DNA of 64,000 nucleotides from Marvinbryantia formatexigens DSM 14469 (GTDB lineage Bacteria; Bacillota; Clostridia; Lachnospirales; Lachnospiraceae), in contig NZ_CP102268.1 in the NCBI RefSeq assembly GCF_025148285.1, positions 2,273,001-2,337,000 on the forward strand, written 5' to 3'. Positions within the stretch are counted from its first letter, which is position 1. The number at the start of each line of letters is the position of its first letter. Shown here piece after piece: positions 6,478 to 16,137 of this stretch. The notes under the pieces are model-generated. The model saw only the letters and a list, made by a program, of their open reading frames with translations. It was not told the origin of the DNA and did no database searches. Both the position numbers and the translations under genes were made by a program.

Positions 6478-8907
6478 ATGAGAAAATGGGCGAGATTTTT
6501 CTATCAGCCGTGCCTCCCGCTCGGAGAAGACGGGCGCCGGGTGACGGGACAGAAAGCGCACATTGCATTGTCGGAAAAAGCTGCAGCGGAAGGTATGGTT
6601 CTGCTGAAAAATGAGGACGGCGTTCTGCCGTTCTCTTTTGGCAAAAAGGTGGCTGTTTTCGGCAAAGCGTGTGCAGATTACGTAAAAGGCGGAGGCGGCA
6701 GCGGCGATGTGACTGTGGAATACACCACAAGTCTGCTGGACGGGCTGCGCGCGAAGGAGCAGGAGGGAAAGGTAAAGCTGCTCGCAGAGCTTGGCGCGTT
6801 TTATGAAGAAAATGTACAGCGGCAGTACGGACAGGGAGTCCAGCCGGGTATGACGGAGGAGCCGGAAATACCGCAGGAGCTGCTGGCGCGCGCCGCAAAC
6901 TTTACAGACACTGCGATCGTGACGATATGCCGTTTCTCCGGAGAGGGCTGGGACCGCACGATTATGGATGAAAACGGGCAGAAGGATAATGGCATGGATA
7001 ATGTGCCGGAGGATTGCGACGAGATACTGCGCCGCTGCCTGCAGGTGTTTGAGCGCGGCGATTTCTATCTTTCCGCCGCGGAGGAGCGGATGATTGAGAC
7101 GGTGCAGGAGCATTTTGCGCACGTAGTTGCCGTTCTGAATGTGGGCGGTATGGTAGATACCGTGTGGATAAAAAACAGCGAGCGTATCCAGGGCGCGCTG
7201 CTGGCATGGCAGGGCGGTATGGAGGGAGGCATGGCTGCGGCGGATATCCTCTGCGGCGATGTAAACCCGTCCGGAAAGCTTGCGGATACATTTGCCGCAA
7301 AGCTGACGGATTACCCGTCGTCAGCCAACTTCCACGAGTCGGAGAGCTATGTGGAATACACGGAAGATATTTATGTGGGCTACCGCTATTTTGAGACGCT
7401 GGCGCAGTCGGCGGTCGTGTACCCGTTTGGTTTCGGACTTTCTTATACGGATTTTGAGATTGCTTTTCAGAAGGCGGACGAATCGGAGACACAGATTACT
7501 GTTGACGCCGTTGTGACGAATACCGGAGCGCGGGCAGGCAAAGAGGTGGTGCAGCTTTATGTGAGAGCGCCGCAGGGCAGGCTTGGAAAACCGGAAAGAG
7601 AGCTGAAGGCGTTTGCAAAGACCAGGCTTCTGCAGCCGGGCGAGATGCAGCTTGTGCGACTGACAGTGAAAAAGGATGCGCTGGCTTCCTACGACGACAG
7701 CGGAAAAGTGGAGAAAAACGCCTGGGTGCTGGAAGCGGGCACGTATTGCTTCCATCTTGGAAATTCTGTGCGCAGCGCTGTAGAGATTCCGTATCAGTAT
7801 GTGTGCGCGGCAGATATTGTGCTGGAGAAGACCGGAAGCAAGTGCGCGCCGGTTCTGCTGCATAAGCGTATGCTGGCGGACGGCAGCATGGAAACCCTGG
7901 AGGTACATCCGGAGCTTCAGCCGGATTTATCCTACGATGCGGAGGCGCTGGGTGCGTTTGCGCCGGGAAGCGTGGCGCAGGAGCCGGAGCTGCTCTGGGG
8001 CGGTCCGAAGAAGGAACCGGTGATTTCGCTGGAGGATGTGTATGAGAAACGCGCGACGGCGGCGGAATTTATGGCGCAGCTTACGGATGAGGAACTGGTG
8101 CGTCTGCTGTGCGGACAGCCGAACACCGGCGTGGCAAACACTTATGGAATGGGAAACCTTCCGAAATACGGTGTGCCGAACGTGATGACGGAGGACGGTC
8201 CGGCGGGCGTGCGCATCAACCGGGAGTGCGGTGTCTGCACGACGGCTTTTCCGTGCGCAACGCTGCTTGCCTGCACCTGGAATGAAGAGCTGGTGGAGCA
8301 GGTCGGCGCTGCGGGAGCGCGCGAGGCGAAGGAGAACAATATCGGCATCTGGCTGACACCGGCGATGAATATCCATCGCAGTCCGCTCTGCGGCAGAAAC
8401 TTTGAATATTATTCAGAGGATCCGCTGATTGCCGGAAAAATGGGAGCGGCGATGGTGCGCGGCATCCAGTCGCAGGGCATCGCGGCATCGGCGAAGCATT
8501 TTGCCTGCAACAATAAGGAGACGAACCGCAAGGACAGCGACTCCCGCGTTTCGGAGCGCGCGCTGCGGGAAATCTACCTGAAGGGATTTGAGATAGTCGT
8601 GAAAGAGGCGGACCCGTGGACGATTATGACCTCGTACAATATCATCAACGGACACCGCGCTTCCGCAAACAAAGAACTGCTGACCGGCATTCTGCGCGGC
8701 GAGTGGGGCTTTAAGGGAATGGTGACGACCGACTGGTGGAATTTTGCGGAGCAGCATGAGGAAATCAAAGCCGGAAACGATGTGAAGATGGGCTGCGGCT
8801 TCCCGGAGCGGACAATGGCGGCGCTGCAGCGCGGCGACCTTGAGCGGAAGGATCTGGAAGCCTGCGTGCAGCGCGTTCTGGAAATGATTATGAAGCTTGA
8901 CGTTTAA
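6478..8907 (+). CDS. GH3 beta-glucosidase-type enzyme with permuted domains
   Basis: This 809-residue cytoplasmic glycosidase has no signal peptide. The domain order is inverted relative to most GH3 enzymes. The GH3 C-terminal alpha/beta sandwich comes first (about residues 30-300, EGMVLLKNEDGVLPF), then a fibronectin-III-like domain (about 330-430, TNTGARAGKEVVQLYV). The TIM-barrel catalytic domain is last (about 510-800), with LTPAMNIHRSPLCGRNFEYYSEDP, KHFACNN and the nucleophile Asp752 in TTDWWN. This permuted order is known from some rumen and gut Clostridia beta-glucosidases. It probably releases terminal glucose from short (gluco)manno-oligosaccharides or cellodextrins. It follows the secreted protein by 6 bases and overlaps the convergent MATE gene by 20 bases. 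Confidence 0.9.
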   Translation: MRKWARFFYQPCLPLGEDGRRVTGQKAHIALSEKAAAEGMVLLKNEDGVLPFSFGKKVAVFGKACADYVKGGGGSGDVTVEYTTSLLDGLRAKEQEGKVKLLAELGAFYEENVQRQYGQGVQPGMTEEPEIPQELLARAANFTDTAIVTICRFSGEGWDRTIMDENGQKDNGMDNVPEDCDEILRRCLQVFERGDFYLSAAEERMIETVQEHFAHVVAVLNVGGMVDTVWIKNSERIQGALLAWQGGMEGGMAAADILCGDVNPSGKLADTFAAKLTDYPSSANFHESESYVEYTEDIYVGYRYFETLAQSAVVYPFGFGLSYTDFEIAFQKADESETQITVDAVVTNTGARAGKEVVQLYVRAPQGRLGKPERELKAFAKTRLLQPGEMQLVRLTVKKDALASYDDSGKVEKNAWVLEAGTYCFHLGNSVRSAVEIPYQYVCAADIVLEKTGSKCAPVLLHKRMLADGSMETLEVHPELQPDLSYDAEALGAFAPGSVAQEPELLWGGPKKEPVISLEDVYEKRATAAEFMAQLTDEELVRLLCGQPNTGVANTYGMGNLPKYGVPNVMTEDGPAGVRINRECGVCTTAFPCATLLACTWNEELVEQVGAAGAREAKENNIGIWLTPAMNIHRSPLCGRNFEYYSEDPLIAGKMGAAMVRGIQSQGIAASAKHFACNNKETNRKDSDSRVSERALREIYLKGFEIVVKEADPWTIMTSYNIINGHRASANKELLTGILRGEWGFKGMVTTDWWNFAEQHEEIKAGNDVKMGCGFPERTMAALQRGDLERKDLEACVQRVLEMIMKLDV

Positions 8908-10216
8908 AGTTTTTCCGGTAAAATGCCAGTGACATCACAGTGGCGATACTCCAGCCGAACGGCCACGCCATCCAGATGCCGGTGGAGCCGAAAATACCGG
9001 AGAACACAAAGGCAAGAACGACGCGGAGTACAAGGTCTGTGAAGGTGGTAATCATAAACTGCTTCATGAGACCGGCTCCGCGCAGGATGCCGTCCGCCAT
9101 CAGCTTTGCCGAGACAACGAAGTAAAACGGCGATACGATTCTAAGGAAGGTCATTCCGCAGGCAAGGGCATTTTCCGAGCTGTGGTCCATGAACAAAAGC
9201 AGTCCGTAGCGTCCCGCAAAGAAGTAAAACAGGAAAAACGGAATGCACAGCAGCCATACCAGTTTCAGACTGGCGTGAAAGCCTTCGTTTATACGGGCGG
9301 GCTTTCCGGCGCCGAGATTCTGCGCGGTATAATTGGAAATGCCGTTTCCGAGCGTGGAGAAGGACGTAATCACCAGATTGTTCAGCTTGATGGAGGCGGA
9401 ATAACCGGCAATAACGCTGGCGCCGAAGCTGTTGATAACGCTCTGTATCATGATATTTCCCACGGAGATAAAACTCTGCTGCAGGATACTGGGGATGGCG
9501 ATAACGGCAATTTTGCCGAGCAGCGTGCGGGAAAACAAGGGAATGCGTCCCTGTGTGGGAATCGCCTGCAGTTTTTTCGGCACCACGACGATTGCCAGAA
9601 TACAGCTTACGCCCTGGCAGAGAAAGGTTGCCCAGGCGACGCCGGCGACGCCCATATCAAAGGCGGTGACGAACAGGATGTCCACCGCGATGTTGGCGGT
9701 GGAGGATACTGCCAGAAACCAGAACGGCGTCCGGGAGTCTCCGAGTGCGGAGAAAATGCCGGTCGCTACATTATAAAAAAATAAAAACGGAAGCCCCGCG
9801 ACATAGATGCGCAGATATAAAAGCGAATCTGCCATCAGCTCCTGCGGGGTTTTTATGATATTTAAAAGCCCCTCGCAGAACAGAAAACCGATTGCCATCA
9901 GAGCAGCGCACAGCACTGCGCTGGAAATCAGCGTCGTATACACGGCGCTTTTCATTTCTTCAAATTTCTTTGCGCCGAATAATTGCGAGACGATCACGGA
10001 GCATCCGATGTTGCATCCAAAAGCAAACGCAATAAAAATCAATGTAATTTCATAGCTGTTGCCCACCGAGGCAAGTGCGTTCTCTCCGATAAATTTACCC
10101 GCCACAAGGCTGTCCGCGATATTGTAAAGCTGCTGGAAAATAATACCTCCGAACAGCGGCAGGCAGAATTTCCAGAGTACGGTGGAAGGATTTCCGATGG
10201 TCAAATCTTTTGTCAT
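8888..10216 (-). CDS. MATE family efflux transporter
   Basis: This membrane protein of about 442 residues has twelve hydrophobic segments in two halves and begins TKDLTIGNPSTVLWKFCLPLF, the typical MATE start. Motifs include QQLYNIADSLVAGKFIGENALASVG in helices 1-2 and the equivalent QQSFISVGNIMIQSVINSFG in the second half. It would export drugs or metabolites using Na+ or H+. The start at 10216 is chosen over an in-frame upstream ATG because GAGGGAG precedes it and the family N-terminus begins there. It is transcribed toward the GH3 gene and overlaps its last 20 bases. It is not obviously part of the mannan pathway. Confidence 0.9.
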   Translation of the reverse strand: MTKDLTIGNPSTVLWKFCLPLFGGIIFQQLYNIADSLVAGKFIGENALASVGNSYEITLIFIAFAFGCNIGCSVIVSQLFGAKKFEEMKSAVYTTLISSAVLCAALMAIGFLFCEGLLNIIKTPQELMADSLLYLRIYVAGLPFLFFYNVATGIFSALGDSRTPFWFLAVSSTANIAVDILFVTAFDMGVAGVAWATFLCQGVSCILAIVVVPKKLQAIPTQGRIPLFSRTLLGKIAVIAIPSILQQSFISVGNIMIQSVINSFGASVIAGYSASIKLNNLVITSFSTLGNGISNYTAQNLGAGKPARINEGFHASLKLVWLLCIPFFLFYFFAGRYGLLLFMDHSSENALACGMTFLRIVSPFYFVVSAKLMADGILRGAGLMKQFMITTFTDLVLRVVLAFVFSGIFGSTGIWMAWPFGWSIATVMSLAFYRKNFKRQAS

Positions 10217-10376
10217 ATGTTTCACTCCCTCTGAAATGTTACTTTTGCTTTTACTCCGCCGCGCGCTCTGGGCGCAGGGGCGGGCGGAAAAAGAATCCTT
10301 TAGCATTATACGCTTATCTTTAAAAAAAGAAAAGTGTTTTCCAAATCTCTGCTTTAATTAATAATAACGAAATAAA

Positions 10377-10394
10377 TTAATTAAATTTAATTAA
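10377..10394 (+). promoter_or_regulatory. AT-only palindromic operator candidate
   Basis: TTAATTAAATTTAATTAA is a perfect 18-base palindrome in the 394-base gap between the MATE and binding-protein genes. Related motifs recur at 10493-10505, 10543-10557, 10566-10580 and 21105-21118. The twin LacI proteins encoded downstream are the likely readers. The rest of this gap is AT-rich with no gene. Confidence 0.45.
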
Positions 10395-10492
10395 AGAACG
10401 ACGTGGGAAACGGACGAAAAAGGAAACAAAAGTTGTGAAAAATAACTAAAAATACATGAGAAAGCAGCCTTTTCAAGAGAAAATAACCTGTA

Positions 10493-10505
10493 ATTTAAGT
10501 TAAAT
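10493..10505 (+). promoter_or_regulatory. AT-only operator-like site
   Basis: ATTTAA-G-TTAAAT is an odd-centred palindrome upstream of the -35 box of the ABC operon. It shares the TTAA.TTAAAT core with the other sites in this gap. Confidence 0.35.
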
Positions 10506-10538
10506 ATACTAAAGTTAAAGGAAACAGCATAAAAATAC

Positions 10539-10580
10539 TTGATTAAATAAACTTAAAATGGTATATTAAATTTAACTAAA
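10539..10580 (+). promoter_or_regulatory. Promoter of the mannan ABC operon with overlapping operator-like sites
   Basis: TTGATT (10539-10544) and TATATT (10562-10567) are separated by 17 bases. TTAAATAAACTTAAA (10543-10557) lies within the spacer and TTAAATTTAACTAAA (10566-10580) covers the -10 and start region. A repressor bound to either site would block polymerase. Confidence 0.55.
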
Positions 10581-10610
10581 AAACACATTAAATAAATGGA
10601 GGTAAGTGTT

Positions 10611-11960
10611 ATGAGTATGAAGAAATTACTTGGTTTCGGATTTGCCGCTTCGATGGTTCTGTCGCTTGGAGTGGCTGCAGGAGCGGAGGATGCCGCGCTT
10701 CCCACGATCGACCAGATTACGGTCGGGGAGGATTACACGGACATTACTGCGTCGATTAAGGTGCTGACAAACCGCACCGATATTGTAGACACTGTCTATA
10801 AGGGATATGCGGAGCAGTTTATGGAGTTGTACCCGAATATCACGGTGGAATACGAGGCAATCACGGACTACGAGGAATCGCTGATTTTGCGGCTGATGAC
10901 CGGCGACTGGGGCGACCTCTGCTTCATTCCGACCAGCGTAAACAGAAACGAGCTGGCAGATTATTTCATACCGCTCGGCGATTTTGACACCCTTGACCCG
11001 GTTTACAATTTCGTGCAGGACAAATCCTACGAGGGCACAGTATACGGCATTGCGAACGGCGGTACCGCAGGTGGCGTTGTTTATAACAAACGCATCTGGG
11101 ATGAGGCGGGCATTACAGAGCTTCCTGCCACGCCGGATGAATTTCTGGAGGATTTGCAGATTATAAAGGATAACACGGATGCGGTCCCGCTGTATACAAA
11201 CTTTGCAGCGGGATGGACGATGGGAGCATGGGACCAGTATATCGGCGTAGCCGCGACAGGAGATGCGGATTTTATGAATTACACCATTGTGCACCAGAAG
11301 GATCCGTTCGCAAAGCGCGATGACATGACCGGACCGTATGCGGTTTATTACACGCTGTATGAGGCGGTTGCGAGAGGGCTTGTGGAAGAGGACCCGGCGT
11401 CATCTGACTGGGAATCCTCCAAGGGCGCAATCAATAAAGGAGAAATTGCAACGATGGTGCTTGGTTCCTGGGCGGTTCAGCAGTGCAAGGATGCCGGAGA
11501 GACACCGGACGATGTAAGGTATATGCCGTTCCCGATTACCGTTGACGGAAAGCGTTATGCGGGTGCAGGCGGAAACTATTCCTTCGGCATTAACAATAAG
11601 GCGGAAACCGATAATCAGATTGCGGCAATGGTTTATCTGAAATGGCTCATCGAAGAATCGACGATCTATCTGGACGAGGGCAGCATTCCGGCGCGTAAGG
11701 ACGGCGAGCTTCCGGATACGCTGGCGGATTTCGAGGGCGTTGAGCTGCTGGCGGATAATCCGGCGCATGAGGGAGAGGAAACTCTGTTTAATGATATCAA
11801 CAACGAGAGCGAGGTCGGCATCAACAACAACGACTATCCGGACTGCGAGATTCTGGAAGCGGCGCTGTATGGCTCCAGTACGCTGGACGAGCTGATGGCG
11901 GACTGGAATGAGAAATGGACGGCGGCACAGGAGCTGTACGAAGTGGAAATCATTGAATAA
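10611..11960 (+). CDS. ABC transporter sugar-binding protein (family 1, manno-oligosaccharide)
   Basis: This is a 449-residue extracellular solute-binding protein. Residues 1-25 form a signal peptide ending AAGA before EDAALPTID. Unlike most Gram-positive binding proteins it has no lipobox cysteine. The mature part has the family-1 sugar-binding fold, with TDIVDTVYKGYAEQFMELYPNITVEYEAI near the start and GSWAVQQCK in the middle. The ATG at 10611 is chosen because GGAGGT at 10598-10603 would be inside the reading frame of the earlier ATG. Together with the next two permeases it forms an oligosaccharide importer. No ATPase gene is nearby, so a shared MsiK-type ATPase elsewhere is expected. Manno-oligosaccharide specificity is inferred from the downstream enzymes. 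Confidence 0.88.
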   Translation: MSMKKLLGFGFAASMVLSLGVAAGAEDAALPTIDQITVGEDYTDITASIKVLTNRTDIVDTVYKGYAEQFMELYPNITVEYEAITDYEESLILRLMTGDWGDLCFIPTSVNRNELADYFIPLGDFDTLDPVYNFVQDKSYEGTVYGIANGGTAGGVVYNKRIWDEAGITELPATPDEFLEDLQIIKDNTDAVPLYTNFAAGWTMGAWDQYIGVAATGDADFMNYTIVHQKDPFAKRDDMTGPYAVYYTLYEAVARGLVEEDPASSDWESSKGAINKGEIATMVLGSWAVQQCKDAGETPDDVRYMPFPITVDGKRYAGAGGNYSFGINNKAETDNQIAAMVYLKWLIEESTIYLDEGSIPARKDGELPDTLADFEGVELLADNPAHEGEETLFNDINNESEVGINNNDYPDCEILEAALYGSSTLDELMADWNEKWTAAQELYEVEIIE

Positions 11961-12048
11961 TTGCAAAAACAGTAATATACCGGGCAGCTGCTGCAGACGG
12001 CGGCTGCCCGCCGCATAAGGGGATTCCGTATTCAGGAAGGAGAAGGTT

Positions 12049-13047
12049 ATGAATAATTCCGTTGCTCCGGCAGCAAAGAAAAGCTTTTCGGAATGGTTTA
12101 AAAGCAGGAAGGTGCAGAAATGGATTGTAATTTTTACGTTTATGTTTCTGCCGCTGCTTCTGCTTATCGTGTTCACCTACGTCCCGTTTGGCAAAATGGT
12201 GGAGTTCAGCTTTTATAATATGAAGTATACCGGCCCGCGCAAATTCGTCGGTCTGAAAAACTATATAGAGGTATTCAGCCGAAGCGAATGCTTTGCATCG
12301 CTGGCGGTCAGCCTTTACTATATGGGAGGCGCCGTAATCCAGCTCGCTCTTGCTCTGTTTTTTGCAACGCTGATGGTGTTTAAGGTAAAGGGCGCGGCAT
12401 TCTTTAAGGGCGCCATGTTCTTTCCGTACCTTATCTGCGGTATCGCAGTCGGTTTTATTTTTAAATTTTTCTATGCAAGAGGCTTTGTGCTCGATTCGCT
12501 TCTGCAGATGCTGGGCATGGATCTGGAGAATATTCCGATGTGGCTGCAGGATAAGCGGATTAATAATATCTCACTGGCGGCAACCTCCGTCTGGAGATAT
12601 ATGGGGCAGAATATGATTCTGTTTCTGGGAGCCATGATGTCTGTGGACACAGACCTTTATGAGGCGGCATACATGGACGGCGCAAACAAATGGCATCAGT
12701 TCGTATACATTATCCTGCCGAGCATCAAATCCATTGTGGTGTTAAACTTGATTCTTTCCATCAGCGGCTCTCTGAGCGCGTTCGAGCCGCCTTACGTTAT
12801 CACAAACGGTACGATGGGAACCGGTACATATTTTGTTATCATGAACCGTCTGGCGCATGAAAATCAGAAGGTCGGACTTGCCTGTGCAATGGCGATTGTG
12901 CTTCTTGGGATTATCATTATCTGCACAGTGGCGCAGAAGCTGTTCTTTAAGTACGCCTTTGACGACGGCACCAGCGATGAATCAAAGGCGGCAGTGAGAA
13001 AGAGAAAGAGGGCTGCAAAGCTGGCGGCGAAGGGAGGCAGAGCGTAA
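12049..13047 (+). CDS. ABC sugar permease, MalF/UgpA-type
   Basis: This is a 332-residue inner-membrane permease with six transmembrane segments. The EAA loop reads EAAYMDGANKWHQFVYIILPSIK, the site that docks the ATPase. The first helix follows a basic cytoplasmic start (WFKSRKVQKW), and the C-terminus is strongly basic (VRKRKRAAKLAAKGGRA). It is the first of two permeases of the importer headed by the binding protein at 10611. AGGAGAAGG precedes the ATG, and its stop codon overlaps the start of the next gene (TAATG). Confidence 0.93.
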   Translation: MNNSVAPAAKKSFSEWFKSRKVQKWIVIFTFMFLPLLLLIVFTYVPFGKMVEFSFYNMKYTGPRKFVGLKNYIEVFSRSECFASLAVSLYYMGGAVIQLALALFFATLMVFKVKGAAFFKGAMFFPYLICGIAVGFIFKFFYARGFVLDSLLQMLGMDLENIPMWLQDKRINNISLAATSVWRYMGQNMILFLGAMMSVDTDLYEAAYMDGANKWHQFVYIILPSIKSIVVLNLILSISGSLSAFEPPYVITNGTMGTGTYFVIMNRLAHENQKVGLACAMAIVLLGIIIICTVAQKLFFKYAFDDGTSDESKAAVRKRKRAAKLAAKGGRA

Positions 13048-13901
13048 TGATAGACGCAAAGGGCGGAAAAGGAATTGTAAACAGACTTTTCAGTATTTTT
13101 AAATATGTAATGCTTTGCATTGCGGCAATCGTCGCGCTGCTGCCGGTGGTGGTCTGCGTTTTTACGGCGTTTAAAACAAACGAGGAATACGCGGCGACTT
13201 CCGTGCTGGATTTACCGGAGACCTTCTTTAATTTTGAAAACTTTAAGGTTGCCTTCACGCAGGCAAATATGCTGAGGTGCTTTATGAATACGGCAATCGT
13301 GCTGGTGGTGGTGCTGTTTTTCTCCATTATGATGGGTTCCATGCTGGCTTATGTGCTGAACCGCTTCAAATTTAAGGGAAACGCGCTGATCCAGAATCTG
13401 TTTATGTTTGCGGCACTGATTCCAGGCATTGCAACGCAGGTGACAGTTTACCAGATCATGTATTCTCTGGGACTGATTAATAAGCTGCACGGGTACATGA
13501 TTGTGCTGATGGGAACCGATATTATCTCGATTTATATTTTTCTGCAGTTTTTCGAGAATCTTCCGGTTTCATTGGATGAATCCGCGATCGTGGACGGCTG
13601 TACTTATTTTGGGGTGTTCTTTAAGATTCTGTTTCCGCTGCTCAAACCGGCAATCATCACTTCGCTGGTGCTCAAAGGGGTAGGCGTGTATAACGAATAT
13701 TACATGTCGAATCTGTATCTGCAGAGCAAAGAACTGAAAACGATTTCTACAGCGCTGTACACCTTCACGGGTCCTTATGGCAACCAGTACAATTATATCT
13801 GCGCCGGTGTTCTTATCACTATCATTCCGATACTGATTCTGTTTCTGATTTTCCAGAAGCAGGTCTACAGCGGCATGGCGGCGGGCGCAGTAAAAGGATA
13901 A
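13047..13901 (+). CDS. ABC sugar permease, MalG/UgpE-type
   Basis: This is a 284-residue partner permease with six transmembrane segments and the EAA loop DESAIVDGCTYFGVFFKILFPLLKPA. The carboxyl end YSGMAAGAVKG is the usual end of carbohydrate-uptake-1 MalG-type permeases, and an almost identical ending is seen in the second importer of this window. The start overlaps the previous stop by one base, so translation is coupled. Imported oligosaccharides would pass to the cytoplasmic enzymes encoded immediately downstream. Confidence 0.93.
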   Translation: MIDAKGGKGIVNRLFSIFKYVMLCIAAIVALLPVVVCVFTAFKTNEEYAATSVLDLPETFFNFENFKVAFTQANMLRCFMNTAIVLVVVLFFSIMMGSMLAYVLNRFKFKGNALIQNLFMFAALIPGIATQVTVYQIMYSLGLINKLHGYMIVLMGTDIISIYIFLQFFENLPVSLDESAIVDGCTYFGVFFKILFPLLKPAIITSLVLKGVGVYNEYYMSNLYLQSKELKTISTALYTFTGPYGNQYNYICAGVLITIIPILILFLIFQKQVYSGMAAGAVKG

Positions 13902-13921
13902 TAAAAACAAGGAGACAGTAT

Positions 13922-14947
13922 ATGAGCAGGAATAAAATCATTGGTCCGGCGGTGCCGGGGATGCCGTGGCAGGAGCCGCCGGCAGAATATACAAACGGGA
14001 TTCCGGTATGGAGATACTCCGGGAATCCCATTATCGGACGCAATCCGGTGGAGGGCGTGGCACGTATTTTTAACAGCGCAGTGATGCCGTATGGGGATGG
14101 ATTTATCGGAGTATTCCGCGGCGAGCAGATAAACGGAGTTCCGTATATTTATCTGGGGCACAGCAGGGATGGAATCCGCTGGGAATTTGAGAAGGAGAAA
14201 ATCTGTTTTGTCAACGAGGCGGGGGAGGAGTTTATGCCGGTTTACGCATACGACCCGCGTCTGGTAAAGATTGAGAATACTTACTATATTATCTGGTGCC
14301 AGGACTGCTACGGAGCGGGAATCGGCATGGCAAAAACAACGGACTTTAAGACCTTTACCAGAATGGAAAATCCGTTTCTTCCGTTCAACCGCAACGCGGT
14401 GCTGTTTCCGCGGAAGATAAATGGAAAGTATATGATGCTCTCCAGACCGAGTGACAGCGGACATACGCCGTTTGGAGATATTTATCTCTCGGAAAGCCCG
14501 GATATGGTTTACTGGGGCAGGCACCGCCATGTGATGGGAAAATCATCCGAATGGTGGGAATCCGTGAAAATTGGCGGTGGCGCGGCTCCGATTGAGACGA
14601 CGGAGGGGTGGCTTTTGTTTTACCACGGCGTTACCGGAACCTGTAACGGGCTGGTGTACAGCATCGGTGGTGCGATTCTGGATATCGACTGTCCGTCGGT
14701 GGTGAAATACCGCTGCGAAAACTTTTTGCTGACGCCGGAAGAATGGTATGAGGAGCGGGGATTTGTGCCGAATGTTACCTTCCCGTGTGCGACGATTCAT
14801 GATAGTGAAACGGGCAGAATCGCTGTTTATTACGGGGCGGCGGACAGCTATGTGGGGCTTGCGTTCACGACAGTGGAGGAAGTAACCGATTATATTAAAG
14901 AGCACAGCGTGGTCCGCGAACCGGATACGGAGACCGGACTTCGGTAG
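13922..14947 (+). CDS. GH130_2-type beta-1,4-manno-oligosaccharide phosphorylase
   Basis: This 341-residue cytoplasmic phosphorylase cleaves the non-reducing mannose of beta-1,4-manno-oligosaccharides with phosphate, giving alpha-mannose 1-phosphate (EC 2.4.1.319 class). Family GH130 marks are GNPIIGRNP, FNSAV, FRGE and the catalytic Asp111 in AYDPRLVKI. Further marks are PFNRNAVLFPRKINGKYMMLSRPSD (phosphate and substrate site), YHGVTG and YYGAADSYVGLA. The length of about 340 residues and the lack of the longer N-terminal helix point to subfamily 2 rather than subfamily 1. It follows the permease by 20 bases with GGAGACAG before the ATG. The pairing with a second GH130 and a 2-epimerase is the standard gut mannan set. 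Confidence 0.9.
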   Translation: MSRNKIIGPAVPGMPWQEPPAEYTNGIPVWRYSGNPIIGRNPVEGVARIFNSAVMPYGDGFIGVFRGEQINGVPYIYLGHSRDGIRWEFEKEKICFVNEAGEEFMPVYAYDPRLVKIENTYYIIWCQDCYGAGIGMAKTTDFKTFTRMENPFLPFNRNAVLFPRKINGKYMMLSRPSDSGHTPFGDIYLSESPDMVYWGRHRHVMGKSSEWWESVKIGGGAAPIETTEGWLLFYHGVTGTCNGLVYSIGGAILDIDCPSVVKYRCENFLLTPEEWYEERGFVPNVTFPCATIHDSETGRIAVYYGAADSYVGLAFTTVEEVTDYIKEHSVVREPDTETGLR

Positions 14948-14961
14948 CAGGAGGACGATTT

Positions 14962-16137
14962 ATGCTGGAGAAAGAAATCCGGGAGCACCTGACGGAAAAA
15001 CTGATCCCATTCTGGAGGGGGCTTCGCGATGAGGAGTACGGGGGCTATTACGGCTGGCTCGGCTATGATTTGAAGCTGGACAAAAAGGCGGTAAAGGGCT
15101 GTATTTTAAACAGCCGGATTCTGTGGTTTTTCTCCGCAGCCAGCCGTCTTCTGCAGGATACGTCCCTGCTTGCCGATGCAGACCATGCTTATGAATTTCT
15201 GCGGAAATACTGCCTGGATGGGAAAAACGGCGGTGTTTACTGGTCTGTGACCTATAAAGGCGAAGTGGCGGAGGGGCTGAAGCATACCTATAACCAGGCG
15301 TTTGCCATTTATGCGCTTTCAGCGTATTACCGCGTGAGTAAAAAGGAAGAGGCGCTGCAGACGGCGCGGGAGCTGTTTACGCTGATAGAAGAAAAATGTT
15401 GTGACGGACAGGGATATCTGGAGGCTTTTACGGAGGATTTTTCTCCGGCGGACAATGAGAAGCTTTCCGAAAACGGCGTGATGGCGGAAAGGACGATGAA
15501 TACGCTGCTGCATGTGATGGAGGCGTATACGGAGCTGTACGATGTCACGCAGGAGGAAAAGGTGGCGGAGCGTCTGAAATGGATGCTGGATATTTTCCGG
15601 GAGAAGGTCTATAGCCCTGGAAGACGGCGCCTGGAGGTGTTTTTTGACAGAGACTGGAATTCGCTGATTGACCTGCATTCCTTCGGGCACGATATCGAGG
15701 CGGCGTGGCTGATTGACCGCTGCTGCGAGGTGCTTGGCGATGAGGAATATACAAAAAAGATGCGCGCCATTACGAAGGAGCTGGAGAGCTGCGTATATGA
15801 AAGGGCATACTGGAAGCATTCGCTTGCTAACGAGGCAGAAAATGGCGTGACAGATACGACGCGTGTCTGGTGGGTGCAGGCGGAAGCGGTGACCGGCTTT
15901 CTGAATGCCTGGCAGAAGGCACCGGAGCACGGGGAATACAGGAAGGCTGCCGGACAGATATGGGAGTACATAAAGAAGTACCTTGTGGATGTACGTCCGC
16001 AATCGGAGTGGTTCTGGTGTGTGCACGAGGATGGAAGTCCGGTGGAGGGCAGGCCGGTCGTGGAGCCGTGGAAGTGCCCGTATCACAATGGGCGTATGTG
16101 CATTGAGGTGATAAGGAGGTTGTCAGATGCTTCATAG
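14962..16137 (+). CDS. Cellobiose 2-epimerase (AGE family)
   Basis: This 391-residue (alpha/alpha)6-barrel isomerase epimerises the reducing-end glucose or mannose at C2. In mannan use it converts beta-1,4-mannobiose to mannosyl-glucose (EC 5.1.3.11). Recognisable elements are [36 protein letters not shown], the catalytic-histidine motif [16 protein letters not shown] and the closing [16 protein letters not shown]. The product is the substrate of the GH130_1 enzyme encoded next, whose start lies 11 bases inside this gene, implying coupled translation. Similarity to N-acylglucosamine 2-epimerases is possible, but context and the motifs favour cellobiose 2-epimerase. Confidence 0.9.
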   Translation: MLEKEIREHLTEKLIPFWRGLRDEEYGGYYGWLGYDLKLDKKAVKGCILNSRILWFFSAASRLLQDTSLLADADHAYEFLRKYCLDGKNGGVYWSVTYKGEVAEGLKHTYNQAFAIYALSAYYRVSKKEEALQTARELFTLIEEKCCDGQGYLEAFTEDFSPADNEKLSENGVMAERTMNTLLHVMEAYTELYDVTQEEKVAERLKWMLDIFREKVYSPGRRRLEVFFDRDWNSLIDLHSFGHDIEAAWLIDRCCEVLGDEEYTKKMRAITKELESCVYERAYWKHSLANEAENGVTDTTRVWWVQAEAVTGFLNAWQKAPEHGEYRKAAGQIWEYIKKYLVDVRPQSEWFWCVHEDGSPVEGRPVVEPWKCPYHNGRMCIEVIRRLSDAS

